Positions 23,191 to 36,312 are shown, counted from the first letter of the stretch. The stretch: DNA of 64,000 bases from Tridacna crocea (GCA_943736015.1 OX031063.1:32980172-33044171); one strand, 5' to 3'. Notes: generated by a model not told the origin, from the sequence alone. Program-made: numbers and translations.

Positions 23191-23533
23191 AATTCATTGC
23201 TTCTTCGTTATTTCCATATTTTAGAAAATTTTTCGAGTTCGAATCCCGCCGCCTAAATGTGATGGTAAAGAGAGTTCAGGACAGCTGGAGATATCCAAGA
23301 AGAGTTCGAAACATCAGAAGATTTGGTATCTACGATACGGCCTCATCCAATGAAATAAAGTAGGTGAATTGAAATGACCCATTATCTGACAAAAGGGGCT
23401 TTAATAATCCGTGATGTATCACATCAATCCAGTCATCACATAATTAGAGAGCCATGAATTCTATTTTGTCTGACAACTGATTACAATATCATGAGGTAGA
23501 ATGTACTATGACATGCAGCCGAGAGCAAAACAT

Positions 23534-23604
23534 CGGTTTACTTAAAAAACCTCGTAACTACAGCTTGTTTCAAGCTGTAGTTACGAGGTTTTTGAAGTAA
23601 ACCG
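23534..23604. repeat. Palindrome with arms of about 33 bp
   Basis: CGGTTTACTTAAAAAACCTC (left) pairs with GAGGTTTTTGAAGTAAACCG (right); the centre is CTACAGCTTGTTTCAAGCTGTAG. A diverged copy is at 32814-32883. Confidence 0.85.
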
Positions 23605-23751
23605 ACTAAAAGCTTTCGACTATTGTCAGCCTGCGTATAGGCCTACCTGACTCGATACTTTTACCATTTGAATCAGCCGACTTTTCACAGAGCACCTCTA
23701 AAATCTTAGATATTTTCGAAAATAAGATTTTTCATGCAAGATGATACAACT

Positions 23752-23933
23752 TTAATCCTTTACCACACAATGATACCTTTAAACGACCCTGAGGAAGAGG
23801 CCTGTTGAAAACATTGTTGGAAAAAGAGAAAATGCTGGGAAAAGTTGCGTCAATTTAGCCACCATGACATTGTCGTCTGCAAATGCTTTCAATTTGGATA
23901 GGTCTAAAATTTTGCTATGAGGTAAAGCGTTAA
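23752..23933. mobile_element. Family A MITE, internally shortened
   Basis: TTAATCCTTTACCACACAAT to GGTAAAGCGTTAA, 182 bp. The second half of the hairpin is missing, so the element keeps both TTAA ends but cannot fold. Confidence 0.75.
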
Positions 23934-24029
23934 ACGTGTCAATTTTAAATGAATTTGTAGACAACAACCTGAATGCGGTCCAAACCTTGGGATGTATATA
24001 TAAAAAATGAAATAACGTTATTGTAACGT

Positions 24030-24480
24030 TAGGGAAATAGAAATAGTCATTTCGAAAAATCGAATTACGAAGAAGTAAGAGAAATTTATTTTTTACGGTG
24101 AAAGATCGAAATTTATTTATTTTTATTTCATCGAAATAAATTTCGATCTTACACCGAAAAAAAAAATCGATTTATTTCATACTTTTAACCCTCTCAAAGG
24201 GAAATTAATCAAAATCCAGTAGAGTTTTTTTTTTTGTTTTGTTTTTTCGGTTATTCCCCGTAGCGTACCCCTTCCGTCTGGCAAACTATTACAATATTAA
24301 GTCAAGGGCAAGAAATGTAAGGTAAATGACGCCATATTTCCATCTGGCTGTAAGGCTTCAATTGAAGAGTTACAATCTAAAAATCGGTATTTTCACTGGT
24401 CGTAATTATGGAATATCGAAAAAGTTTTAACCGATATTTTTCGATAACCTGCTAGAAAGCATTACATAAGATACAATGAT
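24030..24480. repeat. Family C repeat with hairpin
   Basis: Hairpin ACGGTGAAAGATCGAAATTT / AAATTTCGATCTTACACCG at about 24090-24160, followed from 24183 by TTAACCCTCTCAAAGGG and TTTTCGGTTATTCCCCGTAG with GCGTACCCC. Related copies: 31.7-32.6, 45.5-46.1 and 58.75-59.6 kb. Confidence 0.7.
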
Positions 24481-27400
24481 TAAACTTGTTTCATTGATGC
24501 GCACGAGAGTTTTAATACTTCGGCTTTATACGTCTTTTCCCCCTTAAATCATAACAAAAACACATCCCAATGTCAAGATAGACAATATAGAGAGCATTTT
24601 GATAGAACAAAAGTTTGAAAATAAGTTTAGATAGTAAACTCCGTACGTCCAGTTCTCTCTGTGTCTCTGTCTCTCTCTCTGTGTCTCTCCATCCCTTTCT
24701 TTGTCTCCCTCTCTTAAAACGCGTCTTTTGAATTTTTAAACACTAAATAATATTTTGTCGTTTTAGCTTCGGATAAAGGCAATGGGATATTCCTTGCCTG
24801 CAAAACAAATGAGTCTGGGTTTTTTTTTTCGATATCTAAAAGTTCAGCTCTTATGGAACCAAATATAGTTCGTTGATTAACTAAGAATGAGTTAGTAGAC
24901 GGTCTAAAACCAAGATCAAGTTCTACGGTTTGTGCAGTCTGATCGTGATCTACGCCGTTCTCAAGAGATATGTAAGTCCGGCATTAGCAGTGAAAGAGTG
25001 AATACACCACGACGTGCCCGCGTATTATTTTACAATGCCCACTGTTTTCGATGTCCTGAATGTTTTATAAGCGATCGAAGTCAGGTGGCAGACAAATTAA
25101 GATCCCTTGTTAGAAAATTAATTAGACTAATTGCGAAATGACTTCAAGCTTATTGCCTGAAATAAATGCCTCATGGAAAAGTTTTCATCTCTGTGTATTT
25201 CGTTGATTATCCTAGGTTTGAAAATCATTACAGCTAAGGCCTAATGGCGATCAGTACACTCGTGCATTTGAACCTTGGGTTTTATTTACCACAACTCTTT
25301 CTAAGCAACCGGCTGCTTTCAAAAATAACAAAAAAAAAAAACCATGAATAGAACGAAAGCAAACGTTGAAAAGAAAGTGAAAACGTTGAAATTATGGTAA
25401 TGATTGATTAATTATTGCTTCTTTTCCATTGAACGTTCTTTGATATGGTATAACCATTTCAGGACCATAGAAGAAATCATATTCTTTCGCGAACAGCATA
25501 GGTCAAGATCGGGTAGTCTTACCTTGAATCTATACCATTCTTGGTCACACATCTTGGGTAAAAAACTTTTCGAGTTTCTGGGGATCCGAAAAGTGCTTAC
25601 TTTTATTTCATTAAGGGCTGAAAGATCTTACAACTTGTGTTTTTTATCAGTGGATCAAAACGGCGGCGAACGGTATCGCCATAATTGCGCTTCCGTAATC
25701 CTAGTCCAAACATATCTACCAACCTTACTGTTTGATCCGCCCATGTCATATAGATAAAACATATGTAATAATTTTCTCACTAACTCTTCAGGTATAATGA
25801 ACCTTTTAGTCACTTTTGCAAATAGTGCAAGTCAAGATCGAGCACAGCAGGTGCTCACAATCTGATCTTGCACTGAATCTGTCAGAAATTTGATGAGATA
25901 CCTAGACCAAAACGCTTTTAAATCTAGAAACATTACAAGATCTAGACTTTTATATGGACTGAATTTTATATACGATAGTCGCTATACTGCGCAAACGTGA
26001 GTAAACCTTCGAGCGGAGAATTTATGAAATGGATCTCTCCATTTGGGCAAAAGCAGCCGAATTCGTTTAGTTTCAAGGTTTTCTTAGGCTGTAAAGTTGA
26101 CAAAGAAGCAAAGAAAGTAGGCCCAAGATCAAAGTGCACGTTCCATACAGTCTGATCTATACTGTCGTCCGCAAGAATTACTCAAGGTGTATCATACGCT
26201 ATCGGAATTAAGATATCTCGCGTATTTTTGTTCTTCATAAGTATATTGAATCAGAATACTTAGAACAAAAAAAGGGCTCTAGAAAATTGTCCGATCAATG
26301 TTGCTTGAACCCTGTTTAAAACTAGGCAGGGCGACAGACTAATGGAGTATTGCTAACTTTATAAGATTATTGATATTCTTGTCTTACGTTTTGTTTCTCT
26401 AGAAGAAAAGTGTTTGAAAAAGAGAAAGAGAGAGAAAAGTGACAATGGCAGTCTTGTGTTGTAGTCCATTGTGATTATTTTACGTGTGTACTGAGGGTTT
26501 TTGAGGCTGGTGAAAAACATAACAATAGCGGTATAAAATGAGTCAACTTAGATATAATTATGACACGGAAGGAATATAAAGTTTTGAATGATATAGTATG
26601 TGATTAGTCTAAAATAAATTTTGATCCATCAAGAAATATGGCTCTGATGACTGTGGGCTATTTACACTATACATTAATGTGCAAACAGAGCGACTGAAGG
26701 AGGTATAACTTGGTTCTGAGATACGAAAAAAGATTATTACGCTGGTCTAACAATCAGCTCATTCTGAATTAGAGGTTAATTTGTCACAGTTTCGTTCGAA
26801 GCCTTATTACTAACGTTACCTTGAGACTTGACGAATGTATCGATTAATTCCCGCGTTTGAAATGGCGCCAAAAGTGACGAGGGTCACAAGCTCTGGATCA
26901 AAGTAATTAAATTATTACCGGTAATTTTCTAAATTTCTGAATTCTGAAGAGGGAAAAACTGACATGGACTCAAAAGGTGGGCCTATCTTTTGACGAAAAC
27001 TTGCTTTATCGGACAGTTAATGTTTTAATCAAGTTCAGACTGGATAACTGCCGTTGGATCTTCTGTGATGAGACATTCTTAATAAAATCCCGCAATACAA
27101 TTTCAGTAGTTTCTTTCTCTTACTCAAATCTGCAGTTTTCGTTGCTGTTTTCAGGTAATTGCGGTTCTTTTTCAGAATGATTAAATAACTTATGTGTAAT
27201 AGTATTGAATTAAATACAACTCATTGCATTTGTGATTTACTTTCGAGTCACAGTCAATATTTAAAAGCAACCAATACCGTGTATAGATCTAAATGTATAC
27301 CCAAGCAACCGTCGTGACTTTTTTGGCTCGAGCAAGACCAAAACATGTGGACTCACCAAGTGAATATTTATCGAACTTGATAAAGAAAAAGTCATATCTT

Positions 27401-27554
27401 CAGTGTAAGCCAAAGCTATGTCAAAGTTCTGGGAGGGCGGATGGACAAACAAAGAGAAATACAAGGACCGCTGGGCAGGTAATTATAAATTATATGAGCC
27501 ATGCACTGTGAAAAACAGGGGTGGGGTTAATGCATCTCCGTGCATTACACCAGG
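24481..27554. other. Three kb with no gene supported
   Basis: Contains a family D hairpin fragment near 24910-24985 (CTACGGTTTGTGCAGTCTGA), CT-rich simple sequence at about 24656-24712, and hairpin-like copies of AAGATCAGACTGCAC wording near 25830 and 26130. The 117-codon frame at 25404-25757 and the 72-codon frame at 27293-27511 (with a plausible donor, GCAG then GTAATT) match nothing I recognise. Confidence 0.4.
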
Positions 27555-27749
27555 GCCCTTATTCACCAACCATTCTTAAGAACGTTCTTTGTCTTATTCT
27601 CCAAGATTTTTTAACTTTGAAAGTTAAACAGCTTCTGATTGGCTAAACCATTTGGTTTAGCCAATCAGAATCTGTGTTACTTTTTAAACATAGAAAATTC
27701 TGGAGAATTAGACAAAGAATGTTCTTAAGAATGGTTGGTGAATACGGGC
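27555..27749. mobile_element. Palindromic MITE, 195 bp
   Basis: Ends are inverted: GCCCTTATTCACCAACCATT and AATGGTTGGTGAATACGGGC. A second inverted pair (CTGATTGGCTAAACCA / TGGTTTAGCCAATCAG) forms the tip, so nearly the whole element folds on itself. Only one copy is seen in this window. Confidence 0.8.
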
Positions 27750-27966
27750 ACAGGAAGTCATCACTTAATCATGGATCCCTAACATCCATTAGGTCCTCGG
27801 GCATTTAGGACATTTTCACCAAGATTCACTAAAAGGAAATAGCATCGACCAAGGTCTGCCGACGCGGACTGCGCAGGCTGACCTGGTTCGATGTTTTTTT
27901 TGCAGATTCACGAAAACCCATTTCACAGGGCATGGCTTTTATGTATTACTGATACTTCGTTTCACT

Positions 27967-28196
27967 TTAACCCTTTACTCCATAGATACTCATTTCTACC
28001 CATTGCATGTAGGAGCCTTTGGAAAACATTGTGGCAAAAGGTGAAATTGCTCGTGACGAGCAATTTCACTTTTTGCCACCATGCTTTCTATGCTATCAAA
28101 AGGTTTCATATACACATGAGAAACTGCTTCAACCCTGCTGTTATTTAGGGTCAATTAGAGATACCATAGAAATGCCTTATGGGGTAAAGGGTTATT
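27967..28196. mobile_element. Family A variant with a different stem
   Basis: Same ends (TTAACCCTTTACTCCATAGA to GGGGTAAAGGGTTATT), but the hairpin is GGCAAAAGGTGAAATTGCTC / GAGCAATTTCACTTTTTGCC around CGTGAC. The copy at 45186 has a related CGTAACGAG centre. The right TTAA is mutated to TTAT. Confidence 0.7.
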
Positions 28197-28696
28197 AGTT
28201 TGTCATTTGTATGTGTGTGTTTATTTGTTCGTGTGTGTTGTTTTTCTTTCTTTCTTCTCGGGCGTCTCCTCTCCCTTTCAAAATCAGTTACGAGTATGTC
28301 GGCCAGCATTCGAATACATGTATATGCACTGCGGGTTATTTCTTCAACCAGTGTTTCGAGCAAGATCTCTTCCAAGCATTGTCTAAGTTTTGCATATTAA
28401 CTAAGTTGAAAAGAAACAGTATTAGTTGAAAGAAATCCTACTGTAAAAACATTTATCGACCCTCGAAAAGACTGACTCTGTTTTTCTGTCTGTCTGTCCG
28501 TCTGTGCCTTCTTTCTGACCATAGATACAGGATGATAACATTAATGCCACTTTTGAATAAAATTTCAGTCATTTATCAGCGAACTATATAGAACACTCTG
28601 TAACCTCAAGATTTAGATCCAATGTTTACATTTATCTCTCTGTCCCTATCCCCCTATTGTTAAAGCTCATCCCTGTAATTTCTATAGAATATATTA

Positions 28697-29130
28697 TTAA
28701 CCCTTTACCACAGGACAAAATTTTAGACTTGTCCAAGTTGAAGGAATTTGCAGACCACAAATCAAATGTTGCTCGAATGATTTGATTTGTTTCTTTGTTT
28801 CTGAATTGTTACAAAACATTGCAGTAAAAGGATAAAATACTGGTACCAGCATTTTCTCCTTTTCCACAGTGTTTTGGAAAGTCTTATTTTTCAGGGTCGT
28901 TAAAACCCGAGATTGTGTGGTTAAGGGTTAACTTTTTTAAAACATAATCCCCAAATAAAAGAATTTCGAAAACGTTGTTGGAAAAGGAGAAAGCATTTTC
29001 TTCTCTTCCTGCAATGATTTCTACCTAAATGAAGACAGGAACCATAATTTGAGCGACACTTTAATTGATGTCTATAAAAGCTTTCAGTTTTAATAAGTCT
29101 AAAATGTTCTTGTTTGGGAAAGATTTGAAC
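28697..29130. mobile_element. Two family A MITEs sharing one TTAA
   Basis: The first is complete (28697-28931, TTAACCCTTTACCACAGGAC to GTGGTTAAGGGTTAA). The second begins at the same TTAA (28928-28931) and runs to about 29130 in the opposite half-orientation, with a damaged hairpin. Confidence 0.75.
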
Positions 29131-31440
29131 ATTATCCCTGCCAAATGTAGAAACTCGACCCCTATGGACAGCTGAAAGTAGAACACACTGAAAGTGAGAC
29201 ATTTTTTTCATATAGGATAAGTCTTTGGTGAAACAAGGAGAAGGTATTGATTAGAATTAAAATTTTGTGCCATCTGATTTTGAACTGTGCCTTCCACAAA
29301 AATCATGTTTCTGCAAACGGAACGGAAAACATAACACTGTGTCCCATTTCATTGTTTTTGAAACAGTCGAGTTTAGAAAATAGCATGGCTTGCGGAAAAA
29401 TTGCCCAGAATGAGCAATTTCTCCAACTTTTATGGTATTGTCTAGGTTTTTTTTTTTAATTCTAACAATACAATAAACAATGTCGATACTTTTCCATTTC
29501 TTTCGTTACGAATAGGGTTAGTCCTGCAATCTGTTTACAGTTTACACTCATTTAACCCTGAAACAGCTTAGTAAATAAAAAAAACTCCACGATTTCAGTA
29601 GATAGACAAATCAAAGTTTTGTCAACTCGAAAACTGTTTTAAACAGGTTATCGCTTAAGAATTGGTCAATGTTGATTAATGATAAGACTACAAGTTTTTA
29701 ATTATCTGATCTTTTGTCTAGATTATCCAAAACATTATCGTAAGCTTCCCTTTGAAAAGCTAAGAGTTTAAAGGTCAGATATTTGAAACGGTACCAGAAA
29801 ATGACAGAGTTGCTATCTTGATGTATTCAGATACCAGGTGTGATGAATTTGACATATGACACAAAATAATGTTAGACGTAGTTTCATCTGTAGAATTTTA
29901 GAATCAATTGTTCCATGTTTGTGTTGAATGTTGATTTGTGTACTTTGGCAGTGGAGGAGTGAAATAATGAAATAAGGTACATTCGGACATTTGCGTAAGT
30001 TGTCGAGACGACACTTTACGACTAGGCCTACATTAGATTTTGTCTTTAAGTAGACTTACAGATGCAAAACAGAAAATTACACAAAAACGGAAAGTGTCGT
30101 CTCGGATTAGCCTTCGCGGTTTGCGGTTTACGCAATTGTTCGAATGCTCCTTTTCGCGAGTTGCAGGTCGTAGAAGGACCTGGATGATTTAATAATTGAA
30201 AATATTGTGCTTATAGAACAATCTTCAGAACAGAATAAAGCAAAAGTAACTGATGTATAATGAAGTACTACAACTATTTTTGGTAGAATTTTGGACAGTG
30301 TCGTTCACAACAAGTGTGCAAAGAATGCGCTGTCGAAACCCTCTACACTGTGTGAAATATTCTGACAGGAAGGGCAGAAAATTGACATTTCCTTCTTTAT
30401 CTCTTTTATTGATATTCGAATATTTCAAGAAATACAGTTTTTTTTCTAATCTGACATTCTCATGGCGCCTTATATATACTATTTGGAGAAAAAGTGGTAT
30501 AGAACAAATTATCATCTAGTGGGTAAATGTTTTAACCAAAAGTGCGGCTATTGTCTTACTCTCTGTTTCAGACCTCTCTTGCTTTTTATCTTATATGCTG
30601 CTTTTATGTGGTATAACAAAGGCGGTAAAGATTGCATTTAGGCGAAGAAAAAGAGTTTTTATGGGATTCCATAATTCACACTGAAACTTTGAATAAGGTG
30701 CAAACATTACCTTTGCAGGAATTCGACTTTTTGAAAACCGATATCGGTATTAACCAACTGCTACAATCATCATCATTATCATCATCATCATCCCGTAACG
30801 TCACTTTGAAGTAAAATCAATATTACAAGTGGGTGATAAAATACCCGCCTTGATTTACACAGAATTAAAATGAGAAAAGAGACTAAAAGGACAGAAACAG
30901 AAAAAAAATGAAATAATAAATGACCAATATATATCTTACTATCAAATCCAGGGATTAAAACTGACAAGTACAAGAGGGAACGTGAAAATAAACGGAGTGA
31001 TATAAACAGATAGTTAAGATTTTTTGTTATATTTTGTGTTTAGATTAGTTCCCGTAAATACTGGTTTTACCTCCTAAAATCAACATACTGTCTTTTTAAG
31101 TTTCTGAAATGAATAGTAATAAATTCGTCTCAGTGGTCTAAATATACATTTTCATGTCGAATCTTTGAAGAAGTAATCTTTTCTTTTTACATTCTAAATT
31201 GTTATCAAATTCATGAATGCAAGTTATTATCATAATGATAAAGGAATTTTTGTTTGAGGTTAAAAGGGATTCTTTTCGTTATATTAAGCAGAATAGAGAG
31301 TATCTTGATTTATATGATTTTTCGATGAGAAGAAGAATTCGTATGTTGTATTAAGTTATTATTTTCTTTGTTGACGTTTTTTTTAAAATAATTTCATTGT
31401 TGTGGTAGTTGTGGTTTTGTGTCGTTTATACAATTTGTGG
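29131..31440. other. No gene; one family E relic and an ATC repeat
   Basis: A broken family E element lies at about 29980-30167 (ACATTTGCGTAAGTTGTCG to TTTTCGCGAGTTGCAGG). (ATC)n spans about 30765-30793. The 88- and 96-codon frames at 30225-30519 overlap on opposite strands and carry no recognised motif. Confidence 0.45.
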
Positions 31441-31478
31441 TCGCAAGCTGACATTACAGATGGACACCCCCGGGAGAG

Positions 31479-31565
31479 GATGTCAACTTTGGGATTTTTC
31501 GTTGGCCCACACATTCAGCGCGAGTACTGGTGTAGTTCCCAGGAAGCAGAATCGAGAGAGATTAG
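31479..31565 (+). mobile_element. SINE body fragment
   Basis: The inverse of 8114-8198: TGTCAACTTTGGGATTTTT, CCCACACATTC, TACTGGTGTAGTTCCCAGGA and AGCAGAATC all align with few mismatches. The tRNA-like head is absent or decayed. The 64-codon frame at 31402-31596 reads through it. Confidence 0.7.
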
Positions 31566-31739
31566 TATAGGCTGTAAGAATTTGTTTCTCAGTTGATGTA
31601 CAATAGATATGTTTTAAGTAACTAACATTACAGATAAACACTAATCTTAGAAATGATTAACTTACAGTGACAATCAGCATGATGAAGGTTTGTAGCACGA
31701 TAATAGTGATCACCTGAACAAGTTCTGCAGCTTTACTTT

Positions 31740-32590
31740 TATTATTACCTTATTATTTCATGCTTTCCGGTAGATTATCAAGAATATAGCGGTAGAAAAA
31801 TACTTTCCAATATTCCACGGGTACGACAGTGCAAATACCAACTTTTTATTTCATGTTTTCCGGTAGGATATCGAGAAATAGCAGTGAAAATACTTTTTGA
31901 TCTTACACTAATACCACCGGTGAAAATACAGATTTTCAAGTTCTTGTTGCCTTGGTCAATTGCACGTGCCTCACAACCAGATGGAATTATGGCGTCATTT
32001 ACCTTACATTTCTCGCACTTGACGTAAAATTGTAATGCGTTGGTATGTGGGAATGGTACGCCACGGGAAATAACGAAAAAGAACTGTACTAGACATTGAT
32101 GAAGCCCCCCCCCCCCCGTAAGTGTTAAAAGCAGGAATTAAATAAAGTATTTGTTTTTTTTTTCGGTGAAAGGTCGACACTCGTGGAAATAGTACCGATG
32201 GTGTTCACTCAATGAAATAAATTTCGATCTTTCACCAAAAAAAAAGAGAAAACAAAATTTATATCCTATTTTTTCATTCTAATCACCCAGGTAAAATTCG
32301 CGTGACTCACAACCAAATGGAAATAAGACGCCATTTACCTTACTTTTCTCGCGCTTTACGTAATATTGTAATTCGTTGCTATACGGAGGGCGTACGCCAC
32401 GGGGAATAATTAAAAAGAACTGTACTAGATTATGATAAAGTTTCTCCCAGACAGAGTTCAAAACATGAAATAAATACTTTTTTTTTTCGGTGAAAGATCG
32501 AAATTTATTTCATAGAGTGAACATCATCGGTAATATTTTCACGAGTGGCGCAGCCATGAGTGAAAATATTGCGGTTGGCTTTCACCTTTA
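31740..32590. repeat. Family C repeats, two units with hairpins
   Basis: Each unit has TTTCATG(C/T)TTTCCGGTAG(A/G)(T/A)TATC, a TTACCTTACATTTCTCGC-like stretch, and GGTACGCCACGGG. They are followed by hairpins starting TTTCGGTGAAAG(A/G)TCGA at about 32160-32240 and 32490-32580. A C run lies at about 32107-32117. Confidence 0.7.
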
Positions 32591-32813
32591 TGTATTCTTT
32601 ATCATAAATATTTGAGTCATTCGCTGTAAAAAGGGTACGTTATGTATTTGCAAAAAATATCAACCGGGGTCTGCCTGCCCAGTCTGCACAGGCTGACCTC
32701 ATTGGAAACTTTTAGCTTCTGGTAAATTTCTTGTATGTCAAAGCATCAGTGTGTCTCATGATTCAATCGATTTTTATACATAATGGATTTTATAGATCAA
32801 GAATCATATCGTA

Positions 32814-32883
32814 GGTTTACTTCGAAAACCTCGTTACCACAACCTGTAACAAGTTGTAATTTCGTGGTTTTCGAAAGAAACCG
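32814..32883. repeat. Diverged copy of the 23534 palindrome
   Basis: GGTTTACTTCGAAAACCTCG and CGTGGTTTTCGAAAGAAACC form the arms. Several mismatches have accumulated relative to 23534-23604. Confidence 0.7.
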
Positions 32884-32956
32884 ACGTTATCATGACTTGC
32901 TGGTCATCATACAAAACGGAGATGAGTTGAACCTTTTTTGCTAGGGCACTTATCAT

Positions 32957-32983
32957 TTATTATTATTATTATTATTATTATTA
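32957..32983. repeat. (TTA)n microsatellite
   Basis: Nine TTA units. Similar tracts occur near 34517-34533 (CTT) and 34541-34563 (ATT). Confidence 0.95.
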
Positions 32984-33639
32984 TGTTTCGTAATCAGATA
33001 ATTTTAGAATATGTGACCCATGGCGCAAAAAGGGACGATATGGGAATTTTGTACATCAATTAGATGAAAACAGATCAACGATAGTGCACGTCAGTTTAAG
33101 TTGATATTTCAAAAAGGATTGTATATAGTAAGGTACAATGGCCACTTTCCATACAGAAAATGTCATGAAAGTGAAAAGTGTCAACCCTGGTCAGCCTGCG
33201 CAATTAGCTGTCACTTTTCGCAGTTCCCAGAAGACCCTTTTTGTCTAATATATATTGATTTCCTATTTCATGTCATCGAAACTAATGTATATTGAAACAA
33301 TACAGTATTAGCAAATAATGCTAAGATGACCTCAACAACAAATTTTAGCAAATAACGTGGAATAACTTTGCATTTAAATCACATAGTTAAAAAAAACCCC
33401 AGAAATTATCTGGATAATAAGTATCTGACCAAATACTCTTTAAGTAAAAAAGTGTCGAATGTGAATATGTGAAATGACAATGTTTGATGTAGAGACGTTA
33501 TTAAAACTTATACCATCCACAGAACGTTTTGGTGATTTTCCTGCTTCGGACTTTGTGCGACGAAATCTGAAAGTAAGTAGCAGGTAGTTTAGTTTCTTTG
33601 CCAATCTGTGTACATGTTATGGACAACCAAACAATTTTC
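32984..33639. other. No gene; short palindrome fragment
   Basis: A fragment with CAACCCTGGTCAGCCTGCGC near 33182 recurs as a palindrome at 44531-44579. Nothing coding is recognised. Confidence 0.4.
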
Positions 33640-33910
33640 AGTTTTGAGGCATACTTATTTTTTGCTTGCGAATGCTTTCAAATTGGACTTCTCTACAATT
33701 TTCTTTTTTGTTAAGGTTTTAACAACTCTGAGGTAGAAGGCTTTTGAAAACAGGTAACTAGTATTTTCTCCTTTTTCCACAAAGTTTTCTAGCCATTCTT
33801 TGTTGAATCACATTGTTTGAGTTACACCTGCTTTCTCGTTTGCAAATGCTTTCATTTTGGAACAGTCTGTTATTTTGTTATTTTGTTTTCTGGTAAAGGA
33901 TTACTGCAAA
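33640..33910. repeat. Family A halves
   Basis: Two right-half fragments, with TTGCTTGCGAATGCTTTCAA near 33662 and TCGTTTGCAAATGCTTTCAT near 33837, plus a worn hairpin half near 33750-33790. Confidence 0.65.
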
Positions 33911-34216
33911 TTAGTAAAAATAAGAAAGAAAGTGTACAAATATGAATAGGAAGAAGAGAAGGGTTGTTTTTCACATAGATCTACACCTTTATAAAAAAAA
34001 AGTTAATAAACTTTGATAACGCTAAATAATAGGATAAAAGGATATCGAAAATGAAAGTTTTGCTGTTTATTAAAGCTCTTGTAAAATAAAAAAAAAAATG
34101 GGTAATTTTCACCGTCTTTAACTCGAAAATGTAACGGATAATCCATCACAACACATATATACGAGTAAGATCGGAGAAAACTGCATACATGTACGTGTGC
34201 TAAAATGCATGGAAAA

Positions 34217-34517
34217 GCCCGTCGATTTCAGAGACACCATTGATCGAGACAACCTTCTTTATCATTCGTGTATATTTGAACTAGGTCTTCGAGAACGTCA
34301 CGTGATAACATCGTTACAGGAAGAGTTTCCTATATCTAAATAAGAAAATGTGTTCAAAATGAGCAATCTTACTCTCCAATGACATAATGTTGGAATTGTA
34401 AACAATAAACCTGCCCTGTCCTGTCATAGCACTAATGAGATGCAATATTATCATGTGACGTTCTAGAAGACATACTTCGAATATACACGAACGATAATAT
34501 AGGTGAAATCGACGGGC
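34217..34517. mobile_element. Inverted-repeat element, about 300 bp
   Basis: Ends GCCCGTCGATTTCA and TGAAATCGACGGGC are exact inverses. Inside, TTATCATTCGTGTATAT pairs with ATATACACGAACGATAAT, and GAACGTCACGTGATA with TATCATGTGACGTTC. The left half recurs once at about 43142-43430. Confidence 0.75.
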
Positions 34518-35239
34518 TTCTTCTTCTTCTTCTATATTACCATTATTATTATTATTATTATTGCTATTATTGTTTAAAATAATAATTATTCGATTCCCTT
34601 GCCCATGTATTCACCTTTCGACCAGTGATGCGCACAATGCTATTTTCAAGCTACTTGGTTGCTTTCTTCTCAGATACGTTATGTTAAAAATGCATCTGTT
34701 TCAAGCCAGATAAATTTTTAAGGATTCGCCAAATCTTTTCAGGTAAGCGATATTTACAAAGTCTAGTCGATTGGAAAACTACTTTCAGGTCGACAAATTG
34801 ACCAATCGAGTAAGAGATAAACAGCATTGATTTTTGGGGTGTTTTCACAACAAATTTGCAACAATACTTTTACTTATATCGCAACGACCAGTACACCTAT
34901 CAATGGTATACTAAAGTATCACATGTCAGTATTTGGCACAATATTCTTCACTTAAGCGAAAGGCTGCTTTCTTACTCGGTAACCGTCGAAATAAAACCGA
35001 GTGAAGAAATTATGTTCTATGTATGTTTGCACATATTTATGATGGAGTCAGATGGTACTTTAAACTGTCGTAAAATTGTAAATATTACCCTCTGTACAAG
35101 CTCGTAAATGCACTAAATATCAATGCAAATGTCACCGTTTTTCATTATAGGACGCGAAAGTTTGCCTTTGTATCGATCACTCTCGTAAATCGTATGGTCG
35201 TATGGTCGTCGACGATGCAACCGTTATAGCGCTGCAGCC
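34518..35239. other. No gene recognised
   Basis: Starts with CTT and ATT microsatellites. The 83-codon frame at 34856-35107 has no recognised motif. Confidence 0.4.
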
Positions 35240-35610
35240 CAAATTTACTCGTGCAGACAGTGTTGATCAAGATCAGATTGCGCAGAGGTTGTAGCTTGAC
35301 ATTGGATCTAATCTGTCAGCCTCTTTGTCAGATATTCTGACAAAACAGCATTGACATTTTATTCATGTAGCGCTCTAAGGGTTAAAATGTCATTTGGTTA
35401 ACCCTTCAACTGCTAAGCGCGACTCATTCACTTTTTGCGGATAGTGTAGATCAAGATCAGACTGCACAAAATGTGCAGTCTGATCTGGATCTAAACTGTC
35501 CGATAAGGAGATGTTATTCCTCAAAACATAACTTTGAAACTACAATATTTGGGTTTTTAACTATCGAATTTGAAATTTCATTTTAGTTATTTTGCAGCAT
35601 ATGAGTTCAA
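35240..35610. repeat. Two family D copies sharing a TTAA
   Basis: The left copy is worn (ATCAAGATCAGATTGCGCAG, ending GCGCTCTAAGGGTTAA near 35385). The right copy opens TTAACCCTTCAACTGC at 35398 and has a clear hairpin AGACTGCACAAAATGTGCAGTCT. Confidence 0.65.
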
Positions 35611-36186
35611 AAACAAAGGTAAATGAGCAACAAGAACATAATTTTTTATGGTCAGGGCGTGCAGTGAATACGGATGTTAGCTGTATGAGAATCCATTGGC
35701 TTTCTTTTACAATCTCTCCCTGACAAGTAAACAGATTTATGCACAAAGCTTTAAGTGCCTTGTCAACAAATACTGTGACTTAAATGACTTTAGATGGGCC
35801 TTCATTTTGACCTTGACCCTTGAACGTTTGATACAGAAAAAAAGGTGGAAGTAATTTCAATTTAAAGCGAGTATTTACATTACGAGAAGACAAAGCTGAG
35901 TAAAACTAATTTCTACTTTTTTGTTCGACCAAGGTTTGGGTATTCTGAAACTGTGACCTTGACTTTTGAGCTCATAATCAGTTGGGAAACTTTTCAGTCT
36001 CAACAAGTGAGACAGACGGACTGACCCACAGGCAGGCACACAGACTTGAACAGTGATTTGCTCAAATGGATTGAGACTTTTAAGTTTTCATAGATAAAAT
36101 CTCATATTTGAAGCAGAGTTTCCGGCACCATAATAAAATAATTTTTAGCATCTTAGGCAAAACGAGCGACTTCAACATTTGATTTT
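35611..36186. other. No gene recognised
   Basis: No repeat or coding signal recognised. The 61-codon minus frame at 35561-35746 overlaps the family D tail. Confidence 0.4.
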
Positions 36187-36312
36187 TTGTGTCAAACAGA
36201 AAATCACATACGATCGGAATGTGCCATCTCAGATCAGCCTGTACAATATGCTCAGGCTAATCCGGACGACACTTGACGCAAATGTCCGAATGCCCCTTTT
36301 CACGTGCTGCAG
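36187..36312. repeat. Family E fragment
   Basis: Right half only: AGAAAATCACATACGATCGG, a worn palindrome CAGCCTGTACAATATGCTCA, and the end TTTTCACGTGCTGCAGG. Confidence 0.7.

Noticed and set aside
25655..25744. Minus-strand 29-codon frame beginning MGGSNSKVG, like an N-myristoylation signal
   Set aside because: Very short, no splice donor at a useful place and no neighbouring exon; chance is the simpler explanation.
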